Source of the DNA: Sulfolobus acidocaldarius SUSAZ
GTDB taxonomy: Archaea; Thermoproteota; Thermoprotei_A; Sulfolobales; Sulfolobaceae
Direction of reading: 5' to 3'
Length of the DNA: 64,000 nt
NCBI GenBank assembly: GCA_000508305.1
Contig: CP006977.1
Span: 1 to 64,000, forward strand
Shown: positions 25,681-34,844 of the stretch, piece by piece
Position numbering within the stretch: the stretch's first letter is position 1
Layout of the letters: every line of letters starts with the position of its first letter
Made by a program: the position numbers and the translations under genes
Notes under the pieces: generated by a model
Database searches by the model: none
Told to the model about the DNA's origin: nothing
Seen by the model: only the letters and a program-made list of their open reading frames with translations

Positions 25681-26543
25681 ATCAAATCTATATTAAATAC
25701 TTTAGGTAAAATACCCCTTTCATATGTTACAGAATAGAATTTCTCCAAACCTCTTTTAACCTCTGGAAGTGGCACATTATACTCCTGTATGTCAGCCCAT
25801 ATGGTCTTCCTTATAATCTCCTCATCTAAATTTGTCTTATGGGCATCAGCCATTATCCTGGCATCTATTTTAATTATTTCATCTATATGCTTCTCTGCAT
25901 AATGCTTACTTTTCACATAAGCCTCCTTAAACTTCATAGCTAATTCTCTACCAATGTCCTTACTGATTACAACTAATCCCATAGGCATTGGTGTATCTCC
26001 TGCTAACTGTTTCCATAGATCCCACATACTTATTATTCTATTGACTTTTACACCTAGTTTTTCCAGTGCATACATCATCTTCAACTCATGAACTGCGACT
26101 AACACATCTCCTTCCTTCCCAAGTGCCTTGATCTCATCAAGAACATTCTTTATTATAACAAGTTTCCTGTACTTGCCAATAAGGAGTTTATAAAGAGTAA
26201 AAGCAGTTGTATTATGACCATGCACTATTAACCTGGAGTTTTTTATTTCATCTACCTTAATGGGATTAATGGATATCACAGGCATACCAGTTATCCCGTC
26301 TATTGCAGACGCAACAGCCTCTCCGAGGATATAATAATCATTTTGTATATATGGATACATAGCAGCAGAAGGTACGGCGACATCTACATCCTTCTTTAGA
26401 ACTTTTTCATTAGTATCCTGAACTGTAGAGATTATTTCGAATTCTAGATTGATTCCCTCTGGCTTTACCATTCCCTCTATAAGCGGTATAAACGGATACA
26501 GATCACCTGAGTCCGCTAATGGACCAATTTTTATTGTTGTCAT
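25677..26543 (-). CDS. MqnA/MqnD-like periplasmic-binding-fold protein, cytoplasmic
   Basis: A 288-residue protein without signal peptide. KIGPLADSGDLYPFIPLIEG, the DVDVAVPSAAMYPYIQNDYYIL segment and MPMGLVVISKD fit the two-lobed fold of MqnA/MqnD enzymes of the futalosine pathway and related solute-binding proteins. Sulfolobales make caldariellaquinone rather than menaquinone, so a classical MqnD role is doubtful. It forms an operon with the arginine-deiminase-like gene, overlapping it by 4 bases. Confidence 0.6.
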   Translation of the reverse strand: MTTIKIGPLADSGDLYPFIPLIEGMVKPEGINLEFEIISTVQDTNEKVLKKDVDVAVPSAAMYPYIQNDYYILGEAVASAIDGITGMPVISINPIKVDEIKNSRLIVHGHNTTAFTLYKLLIGKYRKLVIIKNVLDEIKALGKEGDVLVAVHELKMMYALEKLGVKVNRIISMWDLWKQLAGDTPMPMGLVVISKDIGRELAMKFKEAYVKSKHYAEKHIDEIIKIDARIMADAHKTNLDEEIIRKTIWADIQEYNVPLPEVKRGLEKFYSVTYERGILPKVFNIDLI

Positions 26544-26571
26544 AACTCTATATCAATAAGTGATCTAAAAA

Positions 26572-27081
26572 ATGCTTGTTTCAATTGGTTCCAAGAATAA
26601 GGTAAAAATAGAGGCTGTTCATGAGGCGATAATGCGTATAGGTTTGAATGCTGAAGTTATTTCTGTGGAAGTAAGTCCTGAAGTTCCACTACAGCCCTTT
26701 GGTCATCAGACTTTCATAGGAGCCAGAAATAGAGCGGTTAAATCCTTAAAACAGACTGATTCTGATATAGGTATAGGAATAGAAGGGGGAGTATTTAGCT
26801 ACGAGAATAGGTTAATGGCGTTTGCAGTGGTCTATGCTGTAAATAGAAATGGTCTCGAGAATTTTTCGTTTTCTACTTCCTTTACACTACCAACAAGTAT
26901 AACATCCCTTATATTTCAAGGGAAGGAGTTGGGAGAGGCTACGGATATAGTTTTCTCTACAAAAGGGAGTAGGGAGAATGAAGGTGCCATAGGATATCTA
27001 ACTAAAGTCATCAACAGAAAAGAGCTTTATGTACAACCAGTAATAGCGGCACTTTATCCTTTCTATAATAAGGTGGATTAG
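26572..27081 (+). CDS. Inosine/xanthosine triphosphatase (YjjX family)
   Basis: It removes non-canonical ITP and XTP from the nucleotide pool. VSIGSKNKVKIEAV at the start, then QPFGHQTFIGARNRA and IGIGIEGGVF are the family signatures (DUF84). 169 residues, typical. It is divergent from the MqnD-like gene with 28 bp between starts and ends in a 4-bp overlap with the convergent gene. Confidence 0.9.
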   Translation: MLVSIGSKNKVKIEAVHEAIMRIGLNAEVISVEVSPEVPLQPFGHQTFIGARNRAVKSLKQTDSDIGIGIEGGVFSYENRLMAFAVVYAVNRNGLENFSFSTSFTLPTSITSLIFQGKELGEATDIVFSTKGSRENEGAIGYLTKVINRKELYVQPVIAALYPFYNKVD

Positions 27082-27731
27082 TAAATTTTTGTTCCTTTAT
27101 TTAACTTCAGAAACTGTAAACTTATTTCTAATAGCTCAAGTGGTCTCCTGCTATTTGGTCTCTCCACAGTAGCTAAATAGACACCGTGTTCCTCATGTAT
27201 ATTTTCTTTAGTAGGCTCTCCGTATGGTGAAAATAATATGAAATCATCTACCTTACTCAAAAGTTCACCAATAAATCTATCAACCTTCTCATATAACTTA
27301 CATTTATCTATTTTAGTATTTGAACTCAGTATTCTATCTAGCGCGGTAATGTCAGCTATAACCGGCTTCTCCTGAATTTTAGATAATATACTTTTCTTAA
27401 CTAATTCTATTTCTTTTTCAATTTCCACTTCAGCTTTATAATCTATCCCTATCTCTCCGTAGGTAGGGTTAGTAATAGGTATATTAACTAGAGTCGCACC
27501 GGTCATTTCCACTAATTTTAGCTTACCAACACTACTCAAAAAAGTGTTTACACCGTGATTGATCTCCATATCCAGAATACTTAGCCATGCTTGGGCAGGA
27601 TGCTTATTAAGTGTCCTATTAACAACCACTCCTCTGTTAATGTCATTAAAGAGAGTCAATAGAACACGTGGTTGACACTTCATAAAACTGGAGTAGCTTA
27701 AACTGTCAATTCCAATTAGCAGTGGTTTCAA
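27078..27731 (-). CDS. Alkaline-phosphatase/phosphodiesterase-like protein, short and divergent
   Basis: A 217-residue protein. The beginning LLIGIDSLSYSSFMK and the later ADITALDRIL, FILFSPYGEP and HEEHGVYLATVERPN sit in the order seen in the type I phosphodiesterase/alkaline phosphatase superfamily (nucleophile region, metal Asp, then the H-G block). Members are usually 350 aa or more, so this is a minimal or reduced version. It could have lost catalysis. It lies 3 bp after the thioredoxin gene. Confidence 0.5.
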   Translation of the reverse strand: MKPLLIGIDSLSYSSFMKCQPRVLLTLFNDINRGVVVNRTLNKHPAQAWLSILDMEINHGVNTFLSSVGKLKLVEMTGATLVNIPITNPTYGEIGIDYKAEVEIEKEIELVKKSILSKIQEKPVIADITALDRILSSNTKIDKCKLYEKVDRFIGELLSKVDDFILFSPYGEPTKENIHEEHGVYLATVERPNSRRPLELLEISLQFLKLNKGTKIY

Positions 27732-27734
27732 TTA

Positions 27735-28073
27735 CTATTCACCTAAAACAGACTTTAGCTTATTTTCGATAGTATCTCTGGGAACTGCACCCACTATTGT
27801 GTCAACGACCTTACCATTTTTAAATATGAGCACTGTGGGTAAACTCATTATACCAAATTGGTTGGCTATATCACTATTTTCATCAGCATTTACTTTTCCA
27901 AAGCCTATTTGAGTATACTCAGACGCCAATTCCTCAATTATTGGGGAAAGGACAAAACATGGAGCACACCATTCAGCCCAAAAATCCACCACAGCGATTT
28001 TATGAGATTCTACAAATGAATTAAAATTACTTGAATTTAGTTCAATTACAGGACTGTTCTTGGTCTTAGGCAT
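27735..28073 (-). CDS. trxA: Thioredoxin
   Basis: A 112-residue thioredoxin with the active site WCAPC (residues about 35-39) in VDFWAEWCAPCFVLSPII, the cis-Pro in SLPTVLIFKNG and the usual alpha/beta length. It reduces protein disulfides in the cytoplasm. The ATG is about 26 bases from the TATA-like AATATAATT (28095-28104, minus strand), so the message is probably leaderless. Confidence 0.95.
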   Translation of the reverse strand: MPKTKNSPVIELNSSNFNSFVESHKIAVVDFWAEWCAPCFVLSPIIEELASEYTQIGFGKVNADENSDIANQFGIMSLPTVLIFKNGKVVDTIVGAVPRDTIENKLKSVLGE

Positions 28074-28156
28074 AATTAGTTAATAGGCTATACTAGGAAT
28101 TATATTTTTCCCATAAACATAAAATAATAGTGTATAAATAACTTTCTTGGCAAATC

Positions 28157-28870
28157 ATGAACATCTCAATTATAGTTTCAACAAGGGATCCTGTCGGAGA
28201 AACTATTAAAAAATTAGGATATAAATTTGAGGAAATTGACGAAGATGAGGTTGATTTCAGATTTGAGAGAGGTGATGCTATAGTCATATTTTCGAGACAC
28301 CAGAGTTCGTCTAAGACCCCGGCACTCACAGTTCATTATCCAGGAAATCCAAGCTCTCAGGTGTTAGGCGGAGAACCGGAAAAATTAGGGGTTGCATTTC
28401 CCAGCTTGTTAACAGCAATTTTTAGAGAAATTAATAAACTTGATATACCTATACAGAAAACTTTAGAGGCTACTCATCACGGACCTACATACCAGAAAGT
28501 TCCTATAGTATTTGTTGAAGTTGGAAGTGACCCTACCTATTGGGGTAACGAGAAGATAGTAAAGAGTTTAGTGGAATCTACCTTATCAGCTATAGATAAT
28601 GTATCGTCACTGTATTGCGAAGAGATTATAGTAGGCTTTGGTGGTCCACACTATGCTCCATATTTCTCCAAGCTAGGAGAAAGAGTCTGTATTGGTCATA
28701 TAATTTCTAAGTACTATTTAGCTTCAATGAAAGATACTACCATTACAGAAGCTGTGGAGAAGTGTAAGGAGAACGTAGATACTGTAGTATTTGATAGTGT
28801 GCCCTTAAGCGTGAGAGATAGAGTTATGTATGTTCTAAAAGACAGGAATCTAAGATTTAAGTTTCATTAA
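28157..28870 (+). CDS. dtdA: D-aminoacyl-tRNA deacylase, archaeal DtdA type
   Basis: It hydrolyses D-amino acids from mischarged tRNAs. The family signatures [37 protein letters not shown] and [12 protein letters not shown] are all present. 237 aa as usual. TATAAATA (28133-28140) sits about 21 bases before the ATG, pointing to a leaderless message. The 3' end overlaps the phosphatase gene by 21 bp. Confidence 0.95.
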   Translation: MNISIIVSTRDPVGETIKKLGYKFEEIDEDEVDFRFERGDAIVIFSRHQSSSKTPALTVHYPGNPSSQVLGGEPEKLGVAFPSLLTAIFREINKLDIPIQKTLEATHHGPTYQKVPIVFVEVGSDPTYWGNEKIVKSLVESTLSAIDNVSSLYCEEIIVGFGGPHYAPYFSKLGERVCIGHIISKYYLASMKDTTITEAVEKCKENVDTVVFDSVPLSVRDRVMYVLKDRNLRFKFH

Positions 28871-29476
28871 AATCTCATTAGTTAAAGTTAAGGCACCAAT
28901 AGAAACTAACCTGCAATCTTTTACATTCTGATTAAAACACTTTAAAATTGTCATACTTGCATTTGGCAATATTACACCTAGTCCTGAAAATTCATCGAGA
29001 TCTAGAACATAAGTAATTAGAGATTTTATGGGATCATGATGTGATACAACGATTGCATTTTCTCTTGTACTTAAGACTGTTTCGGTGAAGTTTATTATCC
29101 TTTTAGTCAATTCATCCCATGATTCTAAATCTTTAGGTGTGTTAGATCTATTTTCGGCAATTTTTTTCATTAACTCAATCATATTTACCTTCTTGTTGTT
29201 TAATTCTCCAAGTCTTCTCTCCTTCAGTCTATCGTCTATTACGGTAACTAAGTTTAATCCTTCTGAAAGGATAGAAGCTGTCTGATAAGCTCTAAGAATC
29301 GGACTTGTGTAGATCTTAGAAAAATTAAGGAATATAATTTTCCTAAGCTCATCCACTGCTTTCTTTGCCTGTCTTTGTCCTTCATCTGTTAATGGGTAAG
29401 AGTTTATATCATCAGATAGGATTTGTTGTGTATTTGCATTTGACTGTGCATGCCTTATAAAGACTATAACTGTCAT
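28850..29476 (-). CDS. Histidine phosphatase / phosphoglycerate-mutase-like protein
   Basis: A 208-residue member of the histidine phosphatase superfamily: RHAQSN near residue 8 (catalytic His), [22 protein letters not shown] and [13 protein letters not shown] carrying the second His. This could be a cofactor-dependent phosphoglycerate mutase or a broad phosphatase (alpha-ribazole phosphatase is another relative, of interest given the CobT-like gene at 13 kb). Confidence 0.88.
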   Translation of the reverse strand: MTVIVFIRHAQSNANTQQILSDDINSYPLTDEGQRQAKKAVDELRKIIFLNFSKIYTSPILRAYQTASILSEGLNLVTVIDDRLKERRLGELNNKKVNMIELMKKIAENRSNTPKDLESWDELTKRIINFTETVLSTRENAIVVSHHDPIKSLITYVLDLDEFSGLGVILPNASMTILKCFNQNVKDCRLVSIGALTLTNEILMKLKS

Positions 29477-29672
29477 AGTTAAGACTATATGTGGTTACTT
29501 TTAAAATAAATTTTTCTCGATAAACTGCTCTTAGAAGGTAATTATTTTAATAGATTATTTCCGTTTTCATTCTATTATACCAAGGATTTATAATAATATG
29601 ATTGTAATACTAATGGATTGTATAAACACAAAGGAAAAGTTTTTATTTTCCATAACATAATATAATAATGCT

Positions 29673-30167
29673 ATGCAAACCCAATTCAATTCTATTTTAA
29701 ATAAAACTGTTCATGTAATAAGAGAAGATGACTCTGTAAGATTTGCAGCAGAGGAAATGAAAAAGCATAACATAGGCTCATTAATAGTAATAGACCATAA
29801 GGGTAAGGTCTCAGGTATAATAACCGAGAGGGATCTGGTAAGAGCTATTGCTGAAGGAAATATAAACAGTACAGTAAGCAATTATATGACAAGAAATGTG
29901 ATAGGGGTCACAGAGAATTTTGATCCTAATCAAGCCTTGCAAGTAATGTTAGATCACGGGTTTAGGCATTTGCCTATCATAGGAAAAGATGGTAAAGTCA
30001 AAGGGATTCTAAGTATAAGGGATCTAGCAAGAACATTAATTGACCCGCACTATCTGACTTATGGTAAGGAGCCCGAGGAGGTTAGAGGCACAGGAATTAT
30101 ATGCCCAGTTTGTGGAGTAGAGATAGACGAATACGGTTATTGTGGATGTGGTTCGGGTTCAGGGTAA
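29673..30167 (+). CDS. Tandem CBS domain protein with zinc-ribbon tail
   Basis: A 164-residue protein with two CBS domains (about residues 8-60 and 68-125: IGSLIVIDHKGKVSGIITER and GFRHLPIIGKDGKVKGILS) and a C-terminal CPVC...CGCG zinc ribbon. CBS pairs sense adenine nucleotides or SAM; the zinc tail suggests nucleic acid or protein contact. TTTTTATTTT at about 29639-29648 lies near 30 bases upstream, as for a leaderless start. A short unknown gene follows on the same strand. Confidence 0.9.
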   Translation: MQTQFNSILNKTVHVIREDDSVRFAAEEMKKHNIGSLIVIDHKGKVSGIITERDLVRAIAEGNINSTVSNYMTRNVIGVTENFDPNQALQVMLDHGFRHLPIIGKDGKVKGILSIRDLARTLIDPHYLTYGKEPEEVRGTGIICPVCGVEIDEYGYCGCGSGSG

Positions 30168-30198
30168 TTTTTTATCTTTGAAATCATTTTTTGATATT

Positions 30199-30540
30199 AT
30201 GATAATATTCTATGCGGTTGGTGAAAGAGACAGAGCAAAAGAGTTAGTTAGAATAATAACTAAAACAAGATGGAAAACAGTCTCAAAACATGCTATTAAA
30301 ATAGCTAGTTCATCTGTTAGTGCTTCTATAGTTCTTTTTAAACCCACAAAATCCGGATTAGCTGTTGCGTTATGGTTAAAGCAAAAGGCTGAAGAGTTAG
30401 GAATGATAGCATCTGTTGGTTGGTTCACGGAGATCTCTGATGTACCGCCAGATGTTGAAGAAGCGGTAAAGACAGATTTAAACAAATTACTTATGAGAGA
30501 ACTGGAAGTTCCCTGGTCTCCAAAAGTCGTTCAGTCTTGA
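30199..30540 (+). CDS. Conserved hypothetical protein
   Basis: A 113-residue soluble alpha/beta protein, not recognised. I chose the ATG at 30199 (MIIFYAVGERDRAKEL) because the earlier start at 30142 lies inside the CBS gene and would add a non-conserved-looking leader. The sequence has a basic patch RIITKTRWKTVSKHAIKIA and an acidic end. Its 3' end overlaps the SMC-like gene by 50 bp. Confidence 0.6.
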   Translation: MIIFYAVGERDRAKELVRIITKTRWKTVSKHAIKIASSSVSASIVLFKPTKSGLAVALWLKQKAEELGMIASVGWFTEISDVPPDVEEAVKTDLNKLLMRELEVPWSPKVVQS

Positions 30541-32236
30541 CTTGCAGTGTTTCATCACTCTTTGTGATTATTACATAATCCACTATTCCATTCAGGTACT
30601 TTAGTACTCTTGAGAACCTCTTCTGGTCGAATGTCATAAATGACTCATCAATTATGAAGAATGGCGCTTTGAAGTATTCCTTCAGCCCTACTAGAATAAG
30701 TATTAAAGCTAACGTGGTTTTTTCTGACGTTGACAGTCTTCTTAACTCCATAGTTACTCCGTCTTTCTTTATTACCAATCTATACTTTTCATCTATCTCA
30801 GCGGTGTAATTGAACTCTAATTCTTTCAATATACTATTTGATAATGTCTCAAATTCTTCCTTGACTACAGTTAGTCTTCTTATATACTCTCTATTTATAT
30901 CATCTATCTGCTTGTTTATATCATCTATCTGCTTCTTAAGGCTTTCAATCTCCTCTGCGACCTTCTTAGGAATACCTAACTGCTGTAATTGAAGTTCTAA
31001 CTCACTTCTCCTTTTTCTCAGTTCTTCAATTCTCTTGTCAATGTCATTATCTTTGCTCTCGACCTCATAAGTAGATTCTACTCTTTCTTCTAGACTCTTT
31101 AACTGTTTCTGCAAAGCCTCAATTGTTCTGTTTATTACACTTGCCTCAATATTCAGATTTTCTAGCGCTTTACTCTTTTGCGCAATTAACTCCTCAGTTC
31201 TTTCAATTTCTTTTACTTTCTGTAATAACTCGCTTCTTCTCATTTTTTTCTTGTTTATATTGTTTATGATGTCATTCTTTGTACGGTCTAATTCATTAAT
31301 ATCCTTCTTTACGGTTTCAAACCTAACTTTCCATAAATCTGGCTCTACTTTACTTCCACAAACTGGGCACATACTGGAGTGTATTCTCTCCGCTTCTTGT
31401 ATATCTTGTAATATTCTAGTTAATACACCTTGTTCAATCTCTATTGAGTTTTGTCTGTTAATTAATGAGTCTAACTCTCTATCTATCTCCTGAATTTCTT
31501 TTGTTAATTTATCCTTTAATTCAATGTTAGCTTTTCCATTAAGTTCCTCTAACTCTTGGGTTAGTTTTTGTATTTTAGTTTCTTTTTCTTTCAATTCTTT
31601 AATTTTAGCCTGGATACGCTCCCTTATTTCAACTATTCTATTCTGTCTTGTTATTTTTATGGTCTGCTCCGTTTGTACCGTCACATTTTCCTTTTCCTTT
31701 TCAAGCCTTTCAATTTCCAGATTGATGTTCTCTAATTCATTAGCAATTTTCTTTATATCATCATAAGTTCTCAAAAGATTGTTGTAGTTGCTCTTTACCT
31801 CCTCCAATTTCATGATCAGACTCTCTCTTCTTCGCTTTAACTCATCAATTCTGGATGTTGAAGATATAAACCACTCTATATTTTCGTCTCCTGTTATTAT
31901 CCTAGCTATCAATGGGTTTTCAGGTGAGAAGTATGATAGTAGTGTTGCGTTCTTGTCATCAGCTATTAAATTCTTTTCTTCTAAAATTCTATTTTTTATT
32001 CTCTTTAGTCTTCTAAAATATTTCTTGCCGTCCATTTCAACCTCTACAAAACCTTCATCACTAAATACATTCAAAAGATCCTCAGCTGTAATTTCATTGG
32101 TCAGCAAGGATACTAGGGCTTTCGACAGTGAGGTTTTCCCGTAAGCGTTAGGTGCTCTGTATATAGTGATGCCTTTCTCTAGGGATAATACTAGCTCTCT
32201 ATTTATACCACCAATATTTAATATTCTAACTTGCAT
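30491..32236 (-). CDS. SMC/Rad50-like coiled-coil ATPase
   Basis: A 581-residue protein: N-terminal ATPase half with Walker A APNAYGKTS (about 29-37), a coiled coil from about 125 to 470 broken by a CPVC zinc-hook-like motif near 290, and a C-terminal half with Walker B FFIIDESFMTF. The ABC signature, LSGGE in Rad50 and SMC, reads LSTSEKTTLAL, so it is altered. It is shorter than Rad50 (886 aa in this genome). It belongs with archaea-specific SMC-related proteins; DNA repair or chromosome organisation is likely, but the partner is unknown. Confidence 0.82.
   Translation of the reverse strand: MQVRILNIGGINRELVLSLEKGITIYRAPNAYGKTSLSKALVSLLTNEITAEDLLNVFSDEGFVEVEMDGKKYFRRLKRIKNRILEEKNLIADDKNATLLSYFSPENPLIARIITGDENIEWFISSTSRIDELKRRRESLIMKLEEVKSNYNNLLRTYDDIKKIANELENINLEIERLEKEKENVTVQTEQTIKITRQNRIVEIRERIQAKIKELKEKETKIQKLTQELEELNGKANIELKDKLTKEIQEIDRELDSLINRQNSIEIEQGVLTRILQDIQEAERIHSSMCPVCGSKVEPDLWKVRFETVKKDINELDRTKNDIINNINKKKMRRSELLQKVKEIERTEELIAQKSKALENLNIEASVINRTIEALQKQLKSLEERVESTYEVESKDNDIDKRIEELRKRRSELELQLQQLGIPKKVAEEIESLKKQIDDINKQIDDINREYIRRLTVVKEEFETLSNSILKELEFNYTAEIDEKYRLVIKKDGVTMELRRLSTSEKTTLALILILVGLKEYFKAPFFIIDESFMTFDQKRFSRVLKYLNGIVDYVIITKSDETLQVKTERLLETRELPVLS
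30888..30940 (-). repeat. 21-bp tandem repeat in the SMC-like coiled coil
   Basis: Two copies of a 21-bp unit encode KQIDDIN twice, exactly one heptad each. It keeps the coiled-coil register and looks like replication slippage. Confidence 0.7.
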
Positions 32237-32446
32237 TATGCAGACGTTAGACTTCTTTACTTAAAAATATTACTCTTGAAATTCGCCGTTTGTTCTATGT
32301 TTTCAATCATATTATTATATTTTTTAAAAAGTAAAAATTCATTTGTATCAGAAAGTGTATACTCACTCTATGTTAAAAATTAAGGAGTTATACTGATGAT
32401 ATTCACTTCAAATAAAATTTTGTTTCACTAAATTTAAAATAAGATT

Positions 32447-33373
32447 ATGGCTAAAAGAAAAGTTATATTCGACAGTGATACCGCAAGTGATGATATCATA
32501 GCACTTATGTTAGCATCAGATTTTTTTGAAGTAAAAGGAGTCACAATAGTAGCAGGTAACGTGAAATTTGAGAACGAAATTAGAAATGCCCTATTTACCT
32601 TAGAGTATTCTGGACTATCCGATATACCTGTTTTTGTAGGAAGCAATAGACCAATTTTGGGTAAGTGGAGGACGGTGGAGGAAGTTCATGGTAAGAACGG
32701 AATGGGCGACTGGAAAATTCCTGAGCCCACTAAAAAACCAGAAAGGGAGCATGCTATAGATGCCATAATAAGGCTTTCAAAAGAATATAATGGAGAGCTT
32801 GAAATCCTTGCGGTTTCACCTTTAACAAATCTGGCTCTTGCATATCTAAAAGACCATGATTTGGTGAAAAGAATTAGGAAGGTTTGGATAATGGGTGGGG
32901 CATTTTCCAAGGGCAATACCACTCCCCTAGCAGAGTTTAACTTCTGGGTTGATCCTGAGGCTGCAAATATCGTAATTTCAGCTGGGTTTGATATAACAGT
33001 GGTACCCTGGGAAGTAACAGAGGAGTCTGCAACAATTTATGACAATGAATGGGAAAAAATTGAAAGATTGGGAAATAGAAGGTCGGAGTTTTTTATAAAT
33101 GTAAATAGGGTTTTGCGGGAATATTCCAAATCTGTGGGATCTAAAGGGAGTGTTCATCCAGACTCTTTAACCGTCTCGATTGCATATGATAATAGTTTAG
33201 CTCTATCATATGTCTACAAGAGTATATCTGTTGAGACATGTTCCTATTCGAGAGGGGCTATGCTAATTGATTGGTATAACCAGTTTAAAGATAGAAATTC
33301 AGTACAAATAGTACTAAAGGCTGACGAAAAGAAGTTTAAGCAATACCTTTTTGATTATCTTTCCCAAGCTTAG
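32447..33373 (+). CDS. Inosine/uridine-preferring nucleoside hydrolase
   Basis: It splits ribonucleosides into base and ribose for salvage. The Ca-binding DxDxxxDD motif reads [13 protein letters not shown] at residues 8-20; [21 protein letters not shown] and [12 protein letters not shown] are family blocks. 308 aa, normal length. It is preceded by a 210-bp gap with no feature that I can name. Its 3' end overlaps fur by 38 bp. Confidence 0.93.
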   Translation: MAKRKVIFDSDTASDDIIALMLASDFFEVKGVTIVAGNVKFENEIRNALFTLEYSGLSDIPVFVGSNRPILGKWRTVEEVHGKNGMGDWKIPEPTKKPEREHAIDAIIRLSKEYNGELEILAVSPLTNLALAYLKDHDLVKRIRKVWIMGGAFSKGNTTPLAEFNFWVDPEAANIVISAGFDITVVPWEVTEESATIYDNEWEKIERLGNRRSEFFINVNRVLREYSKSVGSKGSVHPDSLTVSIAYDNSLALSYVYKSISVETCSYSRGAMLIDWYNQFKDRNSVQIVLKADEKKFKQYLFDYLSQA

Positions 33374-33758
33374 AACAATTAGCTACAGTGACTATGTTTA
33401 GGCTTTTCACGTCAATTCCTTTTTCAATTAATTGTTTATATACCTGGTCAAGATTAATATCGACGTCAATTATTGTATTTAGATCCTCACAATAAACATT
33501 TACGTGGAGGTCCCTCTTCATTTCATACCAAGTAACTCCACCTACCTCAAAGGAGTTCAATAGACCAGCCTTTTCTAGGGCATTTAGCGTATTGTAAACT
33601 GTCGATAAGCTTATTGTTGGTTCTATTTTTTTCAATTCGTTGTAAATCTGCTCTCCATTAAAATGTCCTCCATTATGGACTAGTTTAAGTATTGATATTC
33701 TTTGTGGCGTCGCTTTTAATCCGTGTGTTCTCAGTACATTTATGATTTCTGCTTCCAT
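33336..33758 (-). CDS. fur: Fur-family metal-dependent regulator
   Basis: A 140-residue Fur/Zur/PerR-like repressor. The winged helix [20 protein letters not shown] leads to [20 protein letters not shown], the recognition helix; the C-terminal dimerisation and metal domain is shortened, with HVNVYCEDL and few cysteines, so the structural CxxC zinc site is missing. Which metal or peroxide it senses is open. A palindrome 55 bp upstream of its start looks like its operator. Confidence 0.9.
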   Translation of the reverse strand: MEAEIINVLRTHGLKATPQRISILKLVHNGGHFNGEQIYNELKKIEPTISLSTVYNTLNALEKAGLLNSFEVGGVTWYEMKRDLHVNVYCEDLNTIIDVDINLDQVYKQLIEKGIDVKSLNIVTVANCSKLGKDNQKGIA

Positions 33759-33812
33759 CGTGTTATATAGGAACTCCGTAGAATTTAAAATTATTTTTTT
33801 CTCGGTACTCAG

Positions 33813-33831
33813 AATTATTTTAAAAATAATT
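33813..33831. promoter_or_regulatory. Fur-box-like 9-1-9 palindrome
   Basis: AATTATTTT-A-AAAATAATT is a perfect 19-bp inverted repeat with one central base, the geometry of the classical Fur box. It lies about 55 bp before the fur ATG, just upstream of a TATA-like TTTTAAAT near 33784-33791. Autoregulation is the simplest reading. AT-rich DNA makes chance palindromes more likely. Confidence 0.55.
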
Positions 33832-34262
33832 TAAGTGATTTTAAATGTTTATTGGATAACATTTTATTTCAATATAATACTCTATATAAACCTCTAAGAA
33901 TTCATGGTTTCAATGTAACAATTATAATTTTTTATATATAAAAACACCTGATATAATCTATGAGATACACAGAATATATATTAAATGTTAACATACACCG
34001 TAAATATATTTAATTTAACTTATTGTTTATTAAAAAAATCTAAAATCTATGAGTATACAATATACTAAAAAACAAAGGTTTTGAGACTATTATACTTTGA
34101 TATGAAAATTACATGAATATGAATTTAGGTAAGAGCTATTTTTCAAGGAAGGAATTATTTTCCTTAAAAATTACTAAATATTCCCTCAAAAACTAGAATA
34201 AAAAGAGTATGGTGCTAAAATAAATATATTTTAAGTGTAGTATTTTGATAAAATATTTGTAA
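33832..34262. other. AT-rich gene-less stretch
   Basis: About 430 bp with a visibly higher AT content than its neighbours. I find no open frame above about 27 codons, no C/D boxes and no tRNA. A small inverted repeat AAGGAA-TTATT-TTCCTT occurs near 34152-34168. It may be a decayed gene or a long regulatory region. Confidence 0.5.
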
Positions 34263-34267
34263 TATTG

Positions 34268-34276
34268 GTATATAAG
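34268..34276 (+). promoter_or_regulatory. TATA box of the Cys-rich hypothetical gene
   Basis: GTATATAAG lies about 30 bases before the ATG at 34303; no ribosome binding site is visible, consistent with a very short leader. Confidence 0.5.
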
Positions 34277-34302
34277 GCTGAGACGCGTTATAATTATATT
34301 AG

Positions 34303-34764
34303 ATGGAGCGGTTCAGAGAACTTTTAATTGATCTGTCTGTCTCACCTAAAATACAAAACTACGACCAAATAATTCAAGAAGGCAACAGGAAAAAGTATTC
34401 TTGTGGTAACTTCTATGAAGGAAAATGCAGAAAATATCTGGTAAATTCAGAAGCTCCAGCACTATGGATTTCAAATAACGAAATGGATCCACATCCAATT
34501 TTATGTTATATATGTCCATATTTTTCTTTAAGGCAAGATGATAGCAGAAGGGTAGCTTTCGATCTGTTTGAGATTTTACTTTACTATGAAAGTCTAGGAG
34601 AACAAATAGAGAAGGAGTTAATAATTATGGATCAGAAGACTTCGCTTTCAAACCAGAATTTTTACATCAGAAGACGAAGAGAGGAACTAATTCATTTACT
34701 TGAGGAGACAAGATCTAAACTACGTATAAGTAAACTGTTGATCCAAATATTGTTTAAAAAATAA
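34303..34764 (+). CDS. Hypothetical protein with possible metal-binding cysteines
   Basis: A 153-residue soluble protein. Four cysteines lie in the first half in the pattern YSCGNFYEGKC (residues 34 and 42) and LCYICPY (68 and 71), which could bind zinc or an Fe-S cluster. The second half is a long charged helix. It is isolated: a large gap before it and the nurA operon running towards it. I do not recognise the family. Confidence 0.65.
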   Translation: MERFRELLIDLSVSPKIQNYDQIIQEGNRKKYSCGNFYEGKCRKYLVNSEAPALWISNNEMDPHPILCYICPYFSLRQDDSRRVAFDLFEILLYYESLGEQIEKELIIMDQKTSLSNQNFYIRRRREELIHLLEETRSKLRISKLLIQILFKK

Positions 34765-34766
34765 TT

Positions 34767-34821
34767 GTCGGTCCTCTGCTCATAGCGACCTGATAGTCTT
34801 ACTTGCAGAGGCGATCCTGCC
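34767..34821. ncRNA. GC-rich hairpin element between convergent genes
   Basis: In this AT-rich genome the segment stands out by GC content. Arms CCTCTGC (34773-34779) and GCAGAGG (34805-34811) can form a 7-bp stem with an inner GAC/GTC pairing. On the minus strand the 3' side ends in CCGACA, reminiscent of an ACA box, but no complete H/ACA architecture is clear. It could be a small RNA or a bidirectional terminator. Confidence 0.4.
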
Positions 34822-34844
34822 AAATAATTATTTGTGAAAACTAC

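Noticed and set aside
32237-32446. Gap before the nucleoside hydrolase with a CTGATGA motif
   Set aside because: No partner D box within 60 nt and no structured or GC-rich segment, so no RNA gene is called.
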